A DNA stretch of 64,000 bases, taken from NCBI GenBank assembly GCA_934466455.1, contig CAKSLF010000006.1:1-64000 (forward strand). The letters run 5' to 3'. Every line of letters starts with the position of its first letter. Position 1 is the stretch's first letter. This document shows, piece after piece, positions 37,102 through 45,766 of this stretch. The notes under the pieces were generated by a model. The model did not search any database. It saw only the letters and a list, made by a program, of their open reading frames with translations, and was not told where the DNA came from. The position numbers and the translations under genes were made by a program. Origin of the DNA: an uncultured Oscillospiraceae bacterium (GTDB lineage Bacteria > Bacillota > Clostridia > Oscillospirales > Ruminococcaceae).

Positions 37102-39044
37102 GGTTCTTCCTCCTCACCGTCATCTCCGCCTTCGCCGCCGGAAGGTCCAAGCGCAGGTATTACTTCCGTGTAGCAGTCGCCGCACTCGGTACAGGCATAT
37201 ATAATATATCCGTCCTCGGTTTCGGTTGGTTCCATTGCGTCAATTTCTACATAATTGTGTTCATGACCGGTACTGGGCAATACTTCTGTGTAAGTGCTTT
37301 CACACAATACACAGGTATAAACCACATATCCGTCTTCATAAGGAGTTGGGTCAAAGCGTTCGGTTTCTTCATACTGGTGCTCAAATTCCGTATATCCGCC
37401 GTCCGTCCACATTCCGCAATAGCTTGCAAGCTTTCCAAACCCGCCTCCGGAGGTTGAGCCTCCTATATCCTTTCCGTAAGCAAGGGTAAAGCGCAGAGTA
37501 AGCGTGTCGCCGTCGGAGAGCTTGTATTCCGAAAGACCTTTTCCGGGATAAAGCGTACCGTTTATCGAATACATCCAGCCGGAACCCATGGTAAAATCAA
37601 ATTCGCCAAGGCTGTTGCCGCCGCTTGGAGAAGAAGTTGTTATTCCGTCGGCAAGAATTTTTTCCCAGAGGTTATCCGGAACCGCTGCGCCGGAAGCAAG
37701 CCCCGGCTTGCTGAGAGAGCGTACATAAAATCCTACTTTTTCGCTGCCGTCATAGGTTGCGGTGTAACCCTTCGCTTCAAGCATTTTAAGAAGAGATGCC
37801 GCAGCGGTTTCGCCGCTTACTATTTGGCATTCATAGCTGTCTATAATTCCAAGTCCTACTGTTGTGGCGTCAATTACGATTGTTGCAGTGCCGATTGATT
37901 CTCCGTCTTTTACTCCGTGAAACTTTACGGTATAGTCAACATATGCGGAGTTTCCTTCGTCGTCCCATGCAAGCACGGTTACCACATATTCGTCGTTATC
38001 ATTACCGGTATCGGGAAAATATAGGTCATAATGATAGGTTCCGTTGCTTCCGGTTGGCATAGAAACAACGCTGCCATCCATTGTAACTTCGATATGATTT
38101 GAATATATCGGCTGACCGCTGCCGGTTTTTGCGGTAACATTAAAAGTGTAATATCTGTTTTTAAGAGGCGTTGTAACGCCGTCCAGGCTTGTTTGGATTG
38201 AGGGTGGGTTTTTTCCTACCGTGGGGTTTGAGCCGTCTGCCTTTGTAGCTTGATAATTCAGCGTATATTGAACCTCGGAAATAACATTGCTTCCTTTGCG
38301 AAGATAAATCGTTATGTAGTTTTCTCCGAGGGAAAGCTTTGCGCTGTAATCATCGCCGCTTGCAGAAAGCCATTTTCCGCTTGGGAAATTATCGTTTACA
38401 ATATTTACTTTTAGGTTATGGTCGTATTCGCCGTCTTCAACATATGCGTAAAAATCAAAAATGTCATTTTCAATTTCGTTTTTTGCAACAATACGGTTTT
38501 CAAGGTCGGTTACTATTTTCGGTCCGTCGGACTCAAGCTCGCCTCCGTTTTCGGTTCCGCCTCCGCCCGAGGAGTTATCGCCGCTGTTTCCGTTGCCGCT
38601 TCCGGAGCCGCCGCCGTTTTTATCGCCGGGAACGGTTCCGTTTTGCTTTCCGTCGCCGGTATCCTCAATAAAATAGTCAACGGAAGGCTTGTTTTCACCG
38701 TTATCTTCTTTTTCGGTTTCCGGCGTTTTGTTTTCTTCCCTTTTTGTGTCTTGGTTTTTTATGTCATCGGGAAGATTATTGCGGTTTGGGCTGTCGCTGT
38801 TTTCTCCGGAAGAATTTCCCCGACCGTTTGAATTTTCCGAATCTCCGCTTTCTCCTTGCGAAAGCTTATTACCCGAATTTTCGCCGTAAATTATCTCCGG
38901 CTCAAGCTCTGTTTTGCTTTCCGAAGAAATAGGGTTTTGCGGAAGCATTTTTTCCGCCGTTGCGGCAAATCCGGAAAAGACGGCTATTGTTACTGCCGCA
39001 AGCAAAATGCTTGCGATTTTGATAAAATGTTTTTTCAAAAACAT
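37098..39044 (-). CDS. Secreted DUF4430 (transcobalamin C-terminal-like) protein
   Basis: A 648-residue exported protein, first gene of the riboswitch operon. Signal/anchor helix at residues 4-28, then a Ser/Gly/Asn/Glu-rich low-complexity linker (about 40-180), two Ig-like beta domains, and a DUF4430 domain near residues 420-555 (SGWMYSINGTLYPGKGLSEY, DGDTLTLRFTLAYGKD), the same family as the beta domain of intrinsic factor and transcobalamin. The C-terminus has two repeats with Cys-x-x-Cys (CVLCESTYTEVLP, CTECGDCYTEVIP). The ATG at 39044 is chosen because GGAGAA precedes it; the long in-frame extension upstream runs through the riboswitch and terminator and is not coding. Confidence 0.85.
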   Translation of the reverse strand: MFLKKHFIKIASILLAAVTIAVFSGFAATAEKMLPQNPISSESKTELEPEIIYGENSGNKLSQGESGDSENSNGRGNSSGENSDSPNRNNLPDDIKNQDTKREENKTPETEKEDNGENKPSVDYFIEDTGDGKQNGTVPGDKNGGGSGSGNGNSGDNSSGGGGTENGGELESDGPKIVTDLENRIVAKNEIENDIFDFYAYVEDGEYDHNLKVNIVNDNFPSGKWLSASGDDYSAKLSLGENYITIYLRKGSNVISEVQYTLNYQATKADGSNPTVGKNPPSIQTSLDGVTTPLKNRYYTFNVTAKTGSGQPIYSNHIEVTMDGSVVSMPTGSNGTYHYDLYFPDTGNDNDEYVVTVLAWDDEGNSAYVDYTVKFHGVKDGESIGTATIVIDATTVGLGIIDSYECQIVSGETAAASLLKMLEAKGYTATYDGSEKVGFYVRSLSKPGLASGAAVPDNLWEKILADGITTSSPSGGNSLGEFDFTMGSGWMYSINGTLYPGKGLSEYKLSDGDTLTLRFTLAYGKDIGGSTSGGGFGKLASYCGMWTDGGYTEFEHQYEETERFDPTPYEDGYVVYTCVLCESTYTEVLPSTGHEHNYVEIDAMEPTETEDGYIIYACTECGDCYTEVIPALGPSGGEGGDDGEEEEP

Positions 39045-39065
39045 AGCAATAAAATTCTCCGTAAA

Positions 39066-39108
39066 CAAAAAATAAAGCTGCGGTGATTTCTTTACAAAAT
39101 CACCGCAG
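39066..39108 (-). terminator. Riboswitch-linked terminator
   Basis: CTGCGGTGATTT, loop TGTAAAG, AAATCACCGCAG, then CTTTATTTTTTG on the minus strand, between the cobalamin aptamer and the DUF4430 gene. A second hairpin (TGCTCCG...CGGAGCA, plus 39127-39160) lies between aptamer and terminator. It is the probable expression platform. Confidence 0.8.
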
Positions 39109-39171
39109 CCGTTTTGTGCAGTAAGTGCTCCGGTAAACTCCATAAACCGTGGACGGAGCATTATAAATTCA

Positions 39172-39345
39172 AGCAGGTCTTCTGACTTGTGCATCACAGA
39201 AATGTTTGCTCCTTCCCACGAAAAATCGCAGTGGATAAGCTTTGGCAAAGCTTTTTGCAAACATTCTCCGCACTTACAGCGGCGGTACCGTTCGGGATTT
39301 GCACCCAATTCCCTATTCTTCCGCAAAAGCTGCGGACACTTGAAT
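39172..39345 (-). promoter_or_regulatory. Cobalamin riboswitch
   Basis: The minus strand reads, in order, the conserved elements of the cobalamin (B12) aptamer: AGTGTCCGCAG, GAATAGGGAATTGGGTGCAA, ATCCCGAACGGTACCGCCGC TGTAA (quoted in two parts), GGGAAGGAGCAAACAT and GATGCACAAGTCAGAAGACC. The GCCGCTGTAA-like core (B12 box) and AGTCAGAAGACC tail are diagnostic. In the family binding of adenosyl- or aquo-cobalamin turns genes off. It controls the six-gene operon that ends at 28435. Confidence 0.95.
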
Positions 39346-39366
39346 AGAAATATTATTATATACAAT

Positions 39367-39394
39367 ATTATACGCAAAACACCGAAAATGTCAA
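39367..39394 (-). promoter_or_regulatory. Promoter of the riboswitch operon
   Basis: Consensus TTGACA and TATAAT on the minus strand with a 16-base spacer, a few bases upstream of the aptamer. Confidence 0.75.
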
Positions 39395-39516
39395 TATAAC
39401 CGTAGGGCTTTTGCGGCATATATGTCAAAGCGGAATATTTGTTAAAAATGATATAAGCAAAAATTGCTATGGAATTTTTCAGAAATCATGCTATAATCAA
39501 TTTTGGGTGATTTGAA

Positions 39517-40485
39517 ATGAAACATGTTATAAATACGGTAAGCGAAAATGAATGGCTTAAAGAATACAAGGACCGTGCCGATATGGAGTCTTTCATAAAA
39601 GCATGTAAGTGTGACGGAGTTGAGGTAATCAGAGGCGGAGAAGACAATACGGGAATATATTGTCCGGAAAATGTTGTCGGAGTTCATCTATACTTCTATC
39701 CAAACTGGCTTGATTTTTGGAATATGGATTTGGAGAGCCTCGAAAGACATTTTGGCTCTCGTGATATTTGGGAAAGCTACTACCGTGCTACTAATCGGGA
39801 AGAATTTCTGAAGCCGTATCAGGAGGATATGGATTATGCCGAGGCGATGGGCGCAGAGTATGCGGTTTTTCACATAAACGATGTTTCTAACGAAGAAATT
39901 CTAAATTACGAATGGGAACACACAAATAAGCAGGTAATTACTGCAGCCGCAGAAATTATAAACGCTCTTACGAAAGGCAAAAATTATCACTTTAAGCTTC
40001 TTCTCGAGAATCTTTTTACCCCGGGAATGACTCTTCTTGATCCAAAGGAAACAGAGCTTATGCTGAGCCTTGTCGAATATGAAAATAAGGGAATTGTTAT
40101 GGACACGGGTCATCTTATGTGCGCTCCGCAAAACATTACTGAAGAAGAACAGGGAATCGACTTTGTTCTGCAAACGGTAAAAAACCACGGAGAGCTTGCA
40201 CACTATATAAAAGCCCTGCATCTGCATAAATCTACAACGGGAGATTTTGTTGCGAACCTCAAAAAAAAGACGATTATTCCGGAAAAAGATTTTTACGACC
40301 GCTGGACTCAAAGTTATAATGTTATCTTGCAAATAGACCGCCACCAGCCGCTGACAAGTCCCCGTGCAGCAGAAATCCTTGAGCTTGTTCAGCCGGAATT
40401 TGTTTGTCACGAAATCAGCGCAAAAAACCGCACAGAAAAACTTGAAAAAGTGCTTATCCAGATGAAAGCAATAGGAAAAATATAA
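39517..40485 (+). CDS. TIM-barrel sugar isomerase/epimerase-like protein
   Basis: A 322-residue protein of the xylose-isomerase-like TIM-barrel superfamily (AP endonuclease family 2). Strand-end residues that bind a divalent metal in the family are seen: Glu in FKLLLENLF, Asp/His in IVMDTGHLMC, and His in YIKALHLHKS. It stands alone, divergent from the cobalamin operon, with a TATAAT about 25 bases before the ATG. The substrate cannot be told. Confidence 0.82.
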   Translation: MKHVINTVSENEWLKEYKDRADMESFIKACKCDGVEVIRGGEDNTGIYCPENVVGVHLYFYPNWLDFWNMDLESLERHFGSRDIWESYYRATNREEFLKPYQEDMDYAEAMGAEYAVFHINDVSNEEILNYEWEHTNKQVITAAAEIINALTKGKNYHFKLLLENLFTPGMTLLDPKETELMLSLVEYENKGIVMDTGHLMCAPQNITEEEQGIDFVLQTVKNHGELAHYIKALHLHKSTTGDFVANLKKKTIIPEKDFYDRWTQSYNVILQIDRHQPLTSPRAAEILELVQPEFVCHEISAKNRTEKLEKVLIQMKAIGKI

Positions 40486-40487
40486 TG

Positions 40488-40525
40488 AATACCCGCAGAT
40501 TTATAAAAAATCTGCGGGTATTTTT
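40488..40525. terminator. Bidirectional terminator
   Basis: AATACCCGCAGATTT and AAATCTGCGGGTATT with TTTTT; lies between the TIM-barrel gene and the convergent ABC exporter. Confidence 0.88.
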
Positions 40526-42341
40526 ATGCCTGTTTTACATAATATTGCGCCTGTGCGTTCCAAAGTTCGGAATACTTTCCGCCTGTCTGCGCAAGGAGCA
40601 CTTCATGAGTACCATGCTGCACTATGTAGCCTGCATCGAAAACAAGAATTTCATCGCAGAACCGGCATGAAGCAAGACGGTGACTGATATATATTGCGGT
40701 TTTGCTGCCGGATATATCATTAAATTTGCTGTAAACCTCATATTCTGAAACCGGGTCGAGAGCCGCAGTAGGTTCGTCAAGGATAATAAACGGCGCATCT
40801 TTATAGAGTGCTCTTGCAAGGGCAATTTTTTGAGCCTCTCCTCCGGAGATTTCAATGCCGCTTGGGTCAAAATTATGATATATAACAGTTTCTAACCCGT
40901 TAGGCATAGTGCCGAGGCGGTTTTCAAACCCCGCTTTTTTAAGGCAGGCAGTTGCTTTTTTCTTGTCATAATGTGCCCCGGCGGCTATATTTTGTCCAAG
41001 AGAGAATGCAAATAACTTAAAGTCCTGAAAAACAACGGAGAAAATCGAAAGATATTCATTATAGTCGTATTTTTTTATGTTTACTCCGTTAAGCAAAATT
41101 TCTCCCTCTGTTGGGTCATAAAGTCGGCAAAGCAGCTTTATAAATGTTGTTTTGCCGCTTCCGTTCATACCGACAACGGCAAGCTTTTCCCCTACCTTGA
41201 ATTTAAGATTTACATTGCGGAGGGCGTATGCTTCCGTGTTTGGGTATTTGAATGAAACATTGCGGAACTCAATGTAATATTCGTCATCGTCACGCTTTTC
41301 TACGGAAAGAGTGCCCTTATACATCGGGTTCGGAATATCAAAATATGAGAAAAAACGCTTTAGGTACTCATGGTTGACAAATGAAAGCTGAAGCGTGCTT
41401 ACAATACCGGAGATTGCGGTGAGCAACAGCATTATACAGGAAACATACTGTGCAATTGAACCAACAGAAAGCCCGCCGCCAAGTGCCACAAAAATAAGAA
41501 GCAGGTATATTCCAAAACGCAACAAATAGTTCATCAATGTTGAAATAAGGTCAAGTCCCGCACACCCGAATGTTGCTTTTGCTTCACGCTTATAGAGGTT
41601 ATATAAAAGCCCTTTTGAAAATTTTTCGAGCGATACGCACATATTGTAAAGGCGAACATCTTTACCGCTTTTATAGTCTGTAATATATTGGTTATATTTG
41701 TCGGCACGAATATTTTCCTCAACGCAGCTTGAGAAAAATTCGTTCATAAGTTGCGAGGACTTTTTTGTTGTGAACATACTTATTATCGTAGTCACGGCAA
41801 TTCCGCCGATAAGCGCAAGCTTTGCCCACAACGATACCGAATCGACCATAAAAAACGAAACAGTAAGCGAAACGGATGAAATTATCTGAACAATACTGCG
41901 AACAAATCTGCACATACAACCGGCAAAATAGAAAAAGTTGTATCCCGTTTGGGTTTCACTTTGAATTCTTTCACGAAGAAGAGCTATGTTTCTGTCCTCA
42001 ATGGATGAATATGCAAGTTCCATGGCTTTTTCTGCGTGCATCCATTCACTTGAGCGATAAACTTCTTCAAAGCCTATGTCATTAAGAGTTGTCAGCCATC
42101 CGTTTATAAGACTTAACAAAGCAACTATTCCGACGGTAAGTGCCGCATAAATTGCAAGCGTCTGTACTTCTGCTCCGGCGGCAAGTGCGTCGATAAGCCG
42201 GGCAGAAAAATAAATAGGCACATACGGAAGCACCGCTGTGATAATGTTTTTAATAACGGAACTTATAAAATATTTCTTATTCAGCGAATATACAAGTTTT
42301 GCGCTGCGTGCGCTTATGTTAAGGTGCTCTTTCAGGGTCAT
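40524..42341 (-). CDS. ABC exporter half-transporter (ATP-binding/permease), subunit 2
   Basis: A 605-residue half-transporter: six membrane helices in residues 30-320 and a nucleotide-binding domain with Walker A GMNGSGKTTFIKLL (about 392), signature ISGGEAQKIALARALYKD and Walker B FIILDEPTAALDP followed by YISHRLAS. It overlaps the stop of the 614-residue partner by four bases, so the two probably form a heterodimeric exporter. Confidence 0.92.
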   Translation of the reverse strand: MTLKEHLNISARSAKLVYSLNKKYFISSVIKNIITAVLPYVPIYFSARLIDALAAGAEVQTLAIYAALTVGIVALLSLINGWLTTLNDIGFEEVYRSSEWMHAEKAMELAYSSIEDRNIALLRERIQSETQTGYNFFYFAGCMCRFVRSIVQIISSVSLTVSFFMVDSVSLWAKLALIGGIAVTTIISMFTTKKSSQLMNEFFSSCVEENIRADKYNQYITDYKSGKDVRLYNMCVSLEKFSKGLLYNLYKREAKATFGCAGLDLISTLMNYLLRFGIYLLLIFVALGGGLSVGSIAQYVSCIMLLLTAISGIVSTLQLSFVNHEYLKRFFSYFDIPNPMYKGTLSVEKRDDDEYYIEFRNVSFKYPNTEAYALRNVNLKFKVGEKLAVVGMNGSGKTTFIKLLCRLYDPTEGEILLNGVNIKKYDYNEYLSIFSVVFQDFKLFAFSLGQNIAAGAHYDKKKATACLKKAGFENRLGTMPNGLETVIYHNFDPSGIEISGGEAQKIALARALYKDAPFIILDEPTAALDPVSEYEVYSKFNDISGSKTAIYISHRLASCRFCDEILVFDAGYIVQHGTHEVLLAQTGGKYSELWNAQAQYYVKQA

Positions 42342-44182
42342 TTCTGTTCGCCTCCCTTATAATCGTCGCGATACCAACAGCTTTGGATTTCATAAAGCTT
42401 TGCATATTCGCCGCCGTTTGAGATAAGCTCATCGTGAGTGCCTTCTTCAATAATTTTGCCATTGTTAAGGAACAAAATCCTGTCGCAAAACTGGGTTGAG
42501 GCAAGTCTGTGAGAAATAAACAACGATGTCTTCCCTTTCGTCATATTGCGATAGTGAAGATATATTTCGTTTTCCGCAATGGGGTCAAGTGCGGCGGTAG
42601 GCTCGTCCAAAACAAGCACGGGAGCATCTTTATAAAGAGCGCGAGCCATCATAAGCTTTTGCGCCTCTCCGCCTGAAAGCTCGATTCCGTCTTTGTTTAC
42701 CTGTTTATCAAGTTTTGTGTCAATTCCGTTTGGAAGAGAATCTATCTTTTTCCCAAGCCCTGCTTTGCGTATGCAGTCTTCGGCACGGGTACGGTCAAAA
42801 TTATCCTCTGTGGTTCCGGCAACGGTTTCTGCAAGGGAAAAAAATGCGGTTTGCACATCCTGAAAAACAGGAGAAAACAACCGGTAATAATCGTCACGGC
42901 GAAATTCGTTTACCGAAACGCCGTTTATTTTTATGTCGCCGGAGGTGGGTTTATAAAGTCCGCAAAGCAGTTTTACAAGTGTTGTTTTGCCTGCGCCGTT
43001 CATGCCAACAAGCGCAATGCGTTCACCCGGGCGGAAAGTAAAACTTATGTCATCAAGAGTGTTTGTTTCGGCACCGTCATAGCGGAAGCAAACATGCTCA
43101 AAGGTAATTTCCGGAGCGGAAGAAATAAAGTCGTCGGCATTAGTTTTTCCGCCGCCGTCGCCATCGGGAAGGTCGAGGTATTCGCAGAAGTCGCAAATTT
43201 TAAGACTGGCGGCCTGCATCTCATTCCATGCGGTCATAATGTTTCCGATATAGGTGGCAAAATTTGATATTGCGGCAAAGTAAAGAACAAATTGGTCAAC
43301 GGTTATTTCTCCGTTCAGTGCCATGGAGATTAGCACGGCATATGCTGCGCCGTCACGCATAAGTATTATTGCAATATCAACAATGCGGTTTATAAAATTG
43401 CGATAATTAAGCTTTTTTAGCCATACATCGTTTTCCTTAAAAAGATCGTTATATATTTCCCGAAGCCACTGTGCCATACCGTAAATACGGATGTCCTTCG
43501 CAGCAGCAAAATCGCTTGCCCGCTGCGTAACATAGCTTATTTTTTTGTCTACGTCGGTGCGTTCGGCGCGGGTGTTGTATTCATATTTCTGATATGCGCG
43601 GACGCAAAGCCAGTTTATTGCAGGCAAAACGGTAAGCAGTATCACAAGCCACGGGCTTACAAAGGAAATAATTGTTCCGAACAAAAAATAGCAAAGCAGA
43701 TTTTTTATAATTTCCATGCTTTGCTGCGGCATTTCGCAAAGAGGGACTTTTCCGTCTTGCATCCATGTGGCAGAGCTGCCTCGTCTTGCAAGATCACGCA
43801 CGGATTTTTTCTCGTACTCCTGGTAAAAACAGCTCATAGACTTTTTTTCAATCCGGATGCTTTGGCTGTAACGGTATTTATTAAGATATGCTTTTAGTAC
43901 CGTTGAGCAAAATCCTTTAAGCGCATCAGCCGCAAAAGTAAGGGCGATAAGAGTGCCTACGGCAATTGCCGCATGAGCAAAAGTCTGCTTTTGCGTAACT
44001 TCCGAAACCACAAGTGAGGGCAGCTTTATTTCACTCCATGCAATAAAAAGCGAAATCGGAATACCTGCCGCCATTAGCCAAAAGGATTGCGGCGCATTGC
44101 GAAGCATTCCTCTAAAACTCCAAATTGCATTGCTTAATGCGGAACGATAGGGCTTTTTCTTTTGTTCTTTTATGTTTTTCAA
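42338..44182 (-). CDS. ABC exporter half-transporter (ATP-binding/permease), subunit 1
   Basis: A 614-residue partner of the next gene, with N-terminal membrane helices (first at about 35-50) and a nucleotide-binding domain: Walker A GMNGAGKTTLVKLL, signature LSGGEAQKLMMARALYKD, Walker B VLVLDEPTAALDP. Both ATP sites look consensus. It follows a LytTR/GHKL two-component pair, separated by a terminator; such pairs often control peptide or lantibiotic exporters. Substrate unknown. Confidence 0.92.
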   Translation of the reverse strand: MKNIKEQKKKPYRSALSNAIWSFRGMLRNAPQSFWLMAAGIPISLFIAWSEIKLPSLVVSEVTQKQTFAHAAIAVGTLIALTFAADALKGFCSTVLKAYLNKYRYSQSIRIEKKSMSCFYQEYEKKSVRDLARRGSSATWMQDGKVPLCEMPQQSMEIIKNLLCYFLFGTIISFVSPWLVILLTVLPAINWLCVRAYQKYEYNTRAERTDVDKKISYVTQRASDFAAAKDIRIYGMAQWLREIYNDLFKENDVWLKKLNYRNFINRIVDIAIILMRDGAAYAVLISMALNGEITVDQFVLYFAAISNFATYIGNIMTAWNEMQAASLKICDFCEYLDLPDGDGGGKTNADDFISSAPEITFEHVCFRYDGAETNTLDDISFTFRPGERIALVGMNGAGKTTLVKLLCGLYKPTSGDIKINGVSVNEFRRDDYYRLFSPVFQDVQTAFFSLAETVAGTTEDNFDRTRAEDCIRKAGLGKKIDSLPNGIDTKLDKQVNKDGIELSGGEAQKLMMARALYKDAPVLVLDEPTAALDPIAENEIYLHYRNMTKGKTSLFISHRLASTQFCDRILFLNNGKIIEEGTHDELISNGGEYAKLYEIQSCWYRDDYKGGEQK

Positions 44183-44236
44183 AGCAAATTGCTCCTTTCG
44201 TTTTCTAATGTCTGCATTATAGCACTAAGCTTTTGT

Positions 44237-44282
44237 AAAAAGAAAATTCGTGCACCAACTGCATTTTTGAGTGCACGAATTG
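44237..44282 (-). terminator. Terminator after the histidine kinase gene
   Basis: AATTCGTGCAC and GTGCACGAATT, with TTCTTTTT after the stem on the minus strand; separates the two-component genes from the ABC exporter. Confidence 0.78.
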
Positions 44283-44285
44283 TAA

Positions 44286-44936
44286 TTATTCCGTTGCCGG
44301 AACAAGAAATTCAGATGTAAAAGCACCGTCCTCACTGTTATACTTCACCCAGCCGCCGTGCTCCTTGAGCACGCTTTCCGCACGGTTAAGTCCAAAGCCG
44401 TGTATTCCAGATTTGCCTGTCTTGAAAAGCGAGCCGAGCTTTTGCTTTTTCTCCCCGGCGGAGTTGAGCATATAAAAGTAGAGCATATTCCCTTTCATAT
44501 GCATGGAAAGACGAATGAATTTTTCTTCTTTTGTATTTTGGCAGGCTTCAATCGCATTATCGAGCAAATTTCCTATAACAATGCTTAATTCTAAATCCGA
44601 AAGAGTCAACTTATCCGGTATATTTGCGTCAACGATTACCGAAACACCCTGTGCCTTTGCCTTTGCAATCCTTGCGGAGAGAATAGCGTCTACCGTAACA
44701 TTGCCGGTTTTTAGCAGTGTATCGAGATTTTGCAGCGTTTGGTCAAGCTCGTCTATATATGCGATGGCACGGTCGATTTCTCCCGCTTCAAGCTGCCCTT
44801 TTAATGCTTGCAAATGGTGGTGAAAATCATGTTTATATCCTCTCATTTCATTATGAATGCTGCGAACCTCATCGAGATGTTGCTTTGCCTGTTCCTCCTG
44901 CATTTCAACAAGCTTGAGATATGTTTTTCTGAGCAC
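44286..44936 (-). CDS. GHKL histidine kinase without membrane sensor
   Basis: A 216-residue kinase of the AgrC/GHKL type reduced to the catalytic core: phospho-accepting His in YKHDFHHHLQALKGQLEAG (about residue 43), N-box NLLDNAIEACQNT and G-box KSGIHGFGLNRAESV. No membrane segments are present, unlike AgrC, which normally has six. The GTG at 44936, six bases after GAGGTGA, is the likely start; the frame opens slightly earlier inside the response-regulator gene. It is encoded 10 bases after the response regulator. Confidence 0.82.
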   Translation of the reverse strand: MLRKTYLKLVEMQEEQAKQHLDEVRSIHNEMRGYKHDFHHHLQALKGQLEAGEIDRAIAYIDELDQTLQNLDTLLKTGNVTVDAILSARIAKAKAQGVSVIVDANIPDKLTLSDLELSIVIGNLLDNAIEACQNTKEEKFIRLSMHMKGNMLYFYMLNSAGEKKQKLGSLFKTGKSGIHGFGLNRAESVLKEHGGWVKYNSEDGAFTSEFLVPATE

Positions 44937-44946
44937 AAAAATCACC

Positions 44947-45648
44947 TCAGTTTCTTTCGATAAAAGCACGGTTTATGTCGTCGTATTTTCCTCTTGCAAC
45001 AGGAATTTCGGTTTTCCCGTTGAGTACGACTGAGGTTCGGCTTATGCGTGTTACGGTTTTAAGATTTACAATATATGAGCGGTGAACACGAAAAAAGTCT
45101 TTGCTTAATTTTTGCTCAAGCACGGATATGTTCTCCTTTGTCCTATATTCGCCGTTTTTTGTATGAATAACAATGTCGTGGAGAAACGATTCCGCATATA
45201 AAATATCGCTTTCATAGAGCTTAACAGTTTCGCCCCCGCAAAAAATTACTATGTGGGCAGGCTCTTGTTCAAGCTTGGCTGCGGCTTTTGAAAGCACCTC
45301 GAACAACTTTTCTTTAGCCACAGGCTTTATAAGATAATGAAGAGCGTCCACCTCATATCCTTCTCCGACAAATTCAAAATGAGAGGTAACAAATACTATT
45401 TCCGCACAGCTTCCTTTGCTGCGAAGGAGCTTTGCAAGCTCTATTCCGGAAGTGCCTTTCATCTCCACATCCAAAAACAGAATATCAAAAGCATCTTTTT
45501 CATCAAAGGCAAAAAGGAACGCCTCCGCACTTGGAAATACGGAGATTTTGCAAACGGAATTATATTTTTTTGCCCATTCGAACACGGCGGAACTTATATT
45601 TTCGGCATACTGCGGTTCATCATCGCAAACAGCTATGCGATATTCCAT
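44947..45648 (-). CDS. LytTR family response regulator
   Basis: A 233-residue AgrA/LytR-type regulator: receiver domain with acidic pair CDDEP, phospho-acceptor Asp in ILFLDVEMKGTSG (about residue 58) and Lys in LIKPV; C-terminal LytTR DNA-binding domain with FFRVHRSYIVNLKTV. The start at 45648 is set by GGAGGTG before the ATG; the longer frame upstream is not supported. It likely pairs with the kinase encoded just downstream. Confidence 0.92.
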   Translation of the reverse strand: MEYRIAVCDDEPQYAENISSAVFEWAKKYNSVCKISVFPSAEAFLFAFDEKDAFDILFLDVEMKGTSGIELAKLLRSKGSCAEIVFVTSHFEFVGEGYEVDALHYLIKPVAKEKLFEVLSKAAAKLEQEPAHIVIFCGGETVKLYESDILYAESFLHDIVIHTKNGEYRTKENISVLEQKLSKDFFRVHRSYIVNLKTVTRISRTSVVLNGKTEIPVARGKYDDINRAFIERN

Positions 45649-45713
45649 TTTTTCACCTCCGGTTGTTTTTTTATATACAAAATTATAGCATAAGATAAAA
45701 GCCGTTTCAATAA

Positions 45714-45760
45714 AAAAGCAGTCCCGAAGACAATGCAAAACTCATCAAAGCTTCGGGACC
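45714..45760 (-). terminator. Terminator of the cobalamin assembly operon
   Basis: GTCCCGAAG and CTTCGGGAC around a 21-base loop, followed on the minus strand by TGCTTTTTTATT. Confidence 0.75.
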
Positions 45761-45766
45761 GACTTT

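Noticed and set aside
39045..39428. N-terminal extension of the DUF4430 gene in the same frame
   Set aside because: It runs through the promoter, cobalamin aptamer and terminator; the peptide has no signal sequence or resemblance to any protein, and the ATG at 39044 is followed by a signal peptide.
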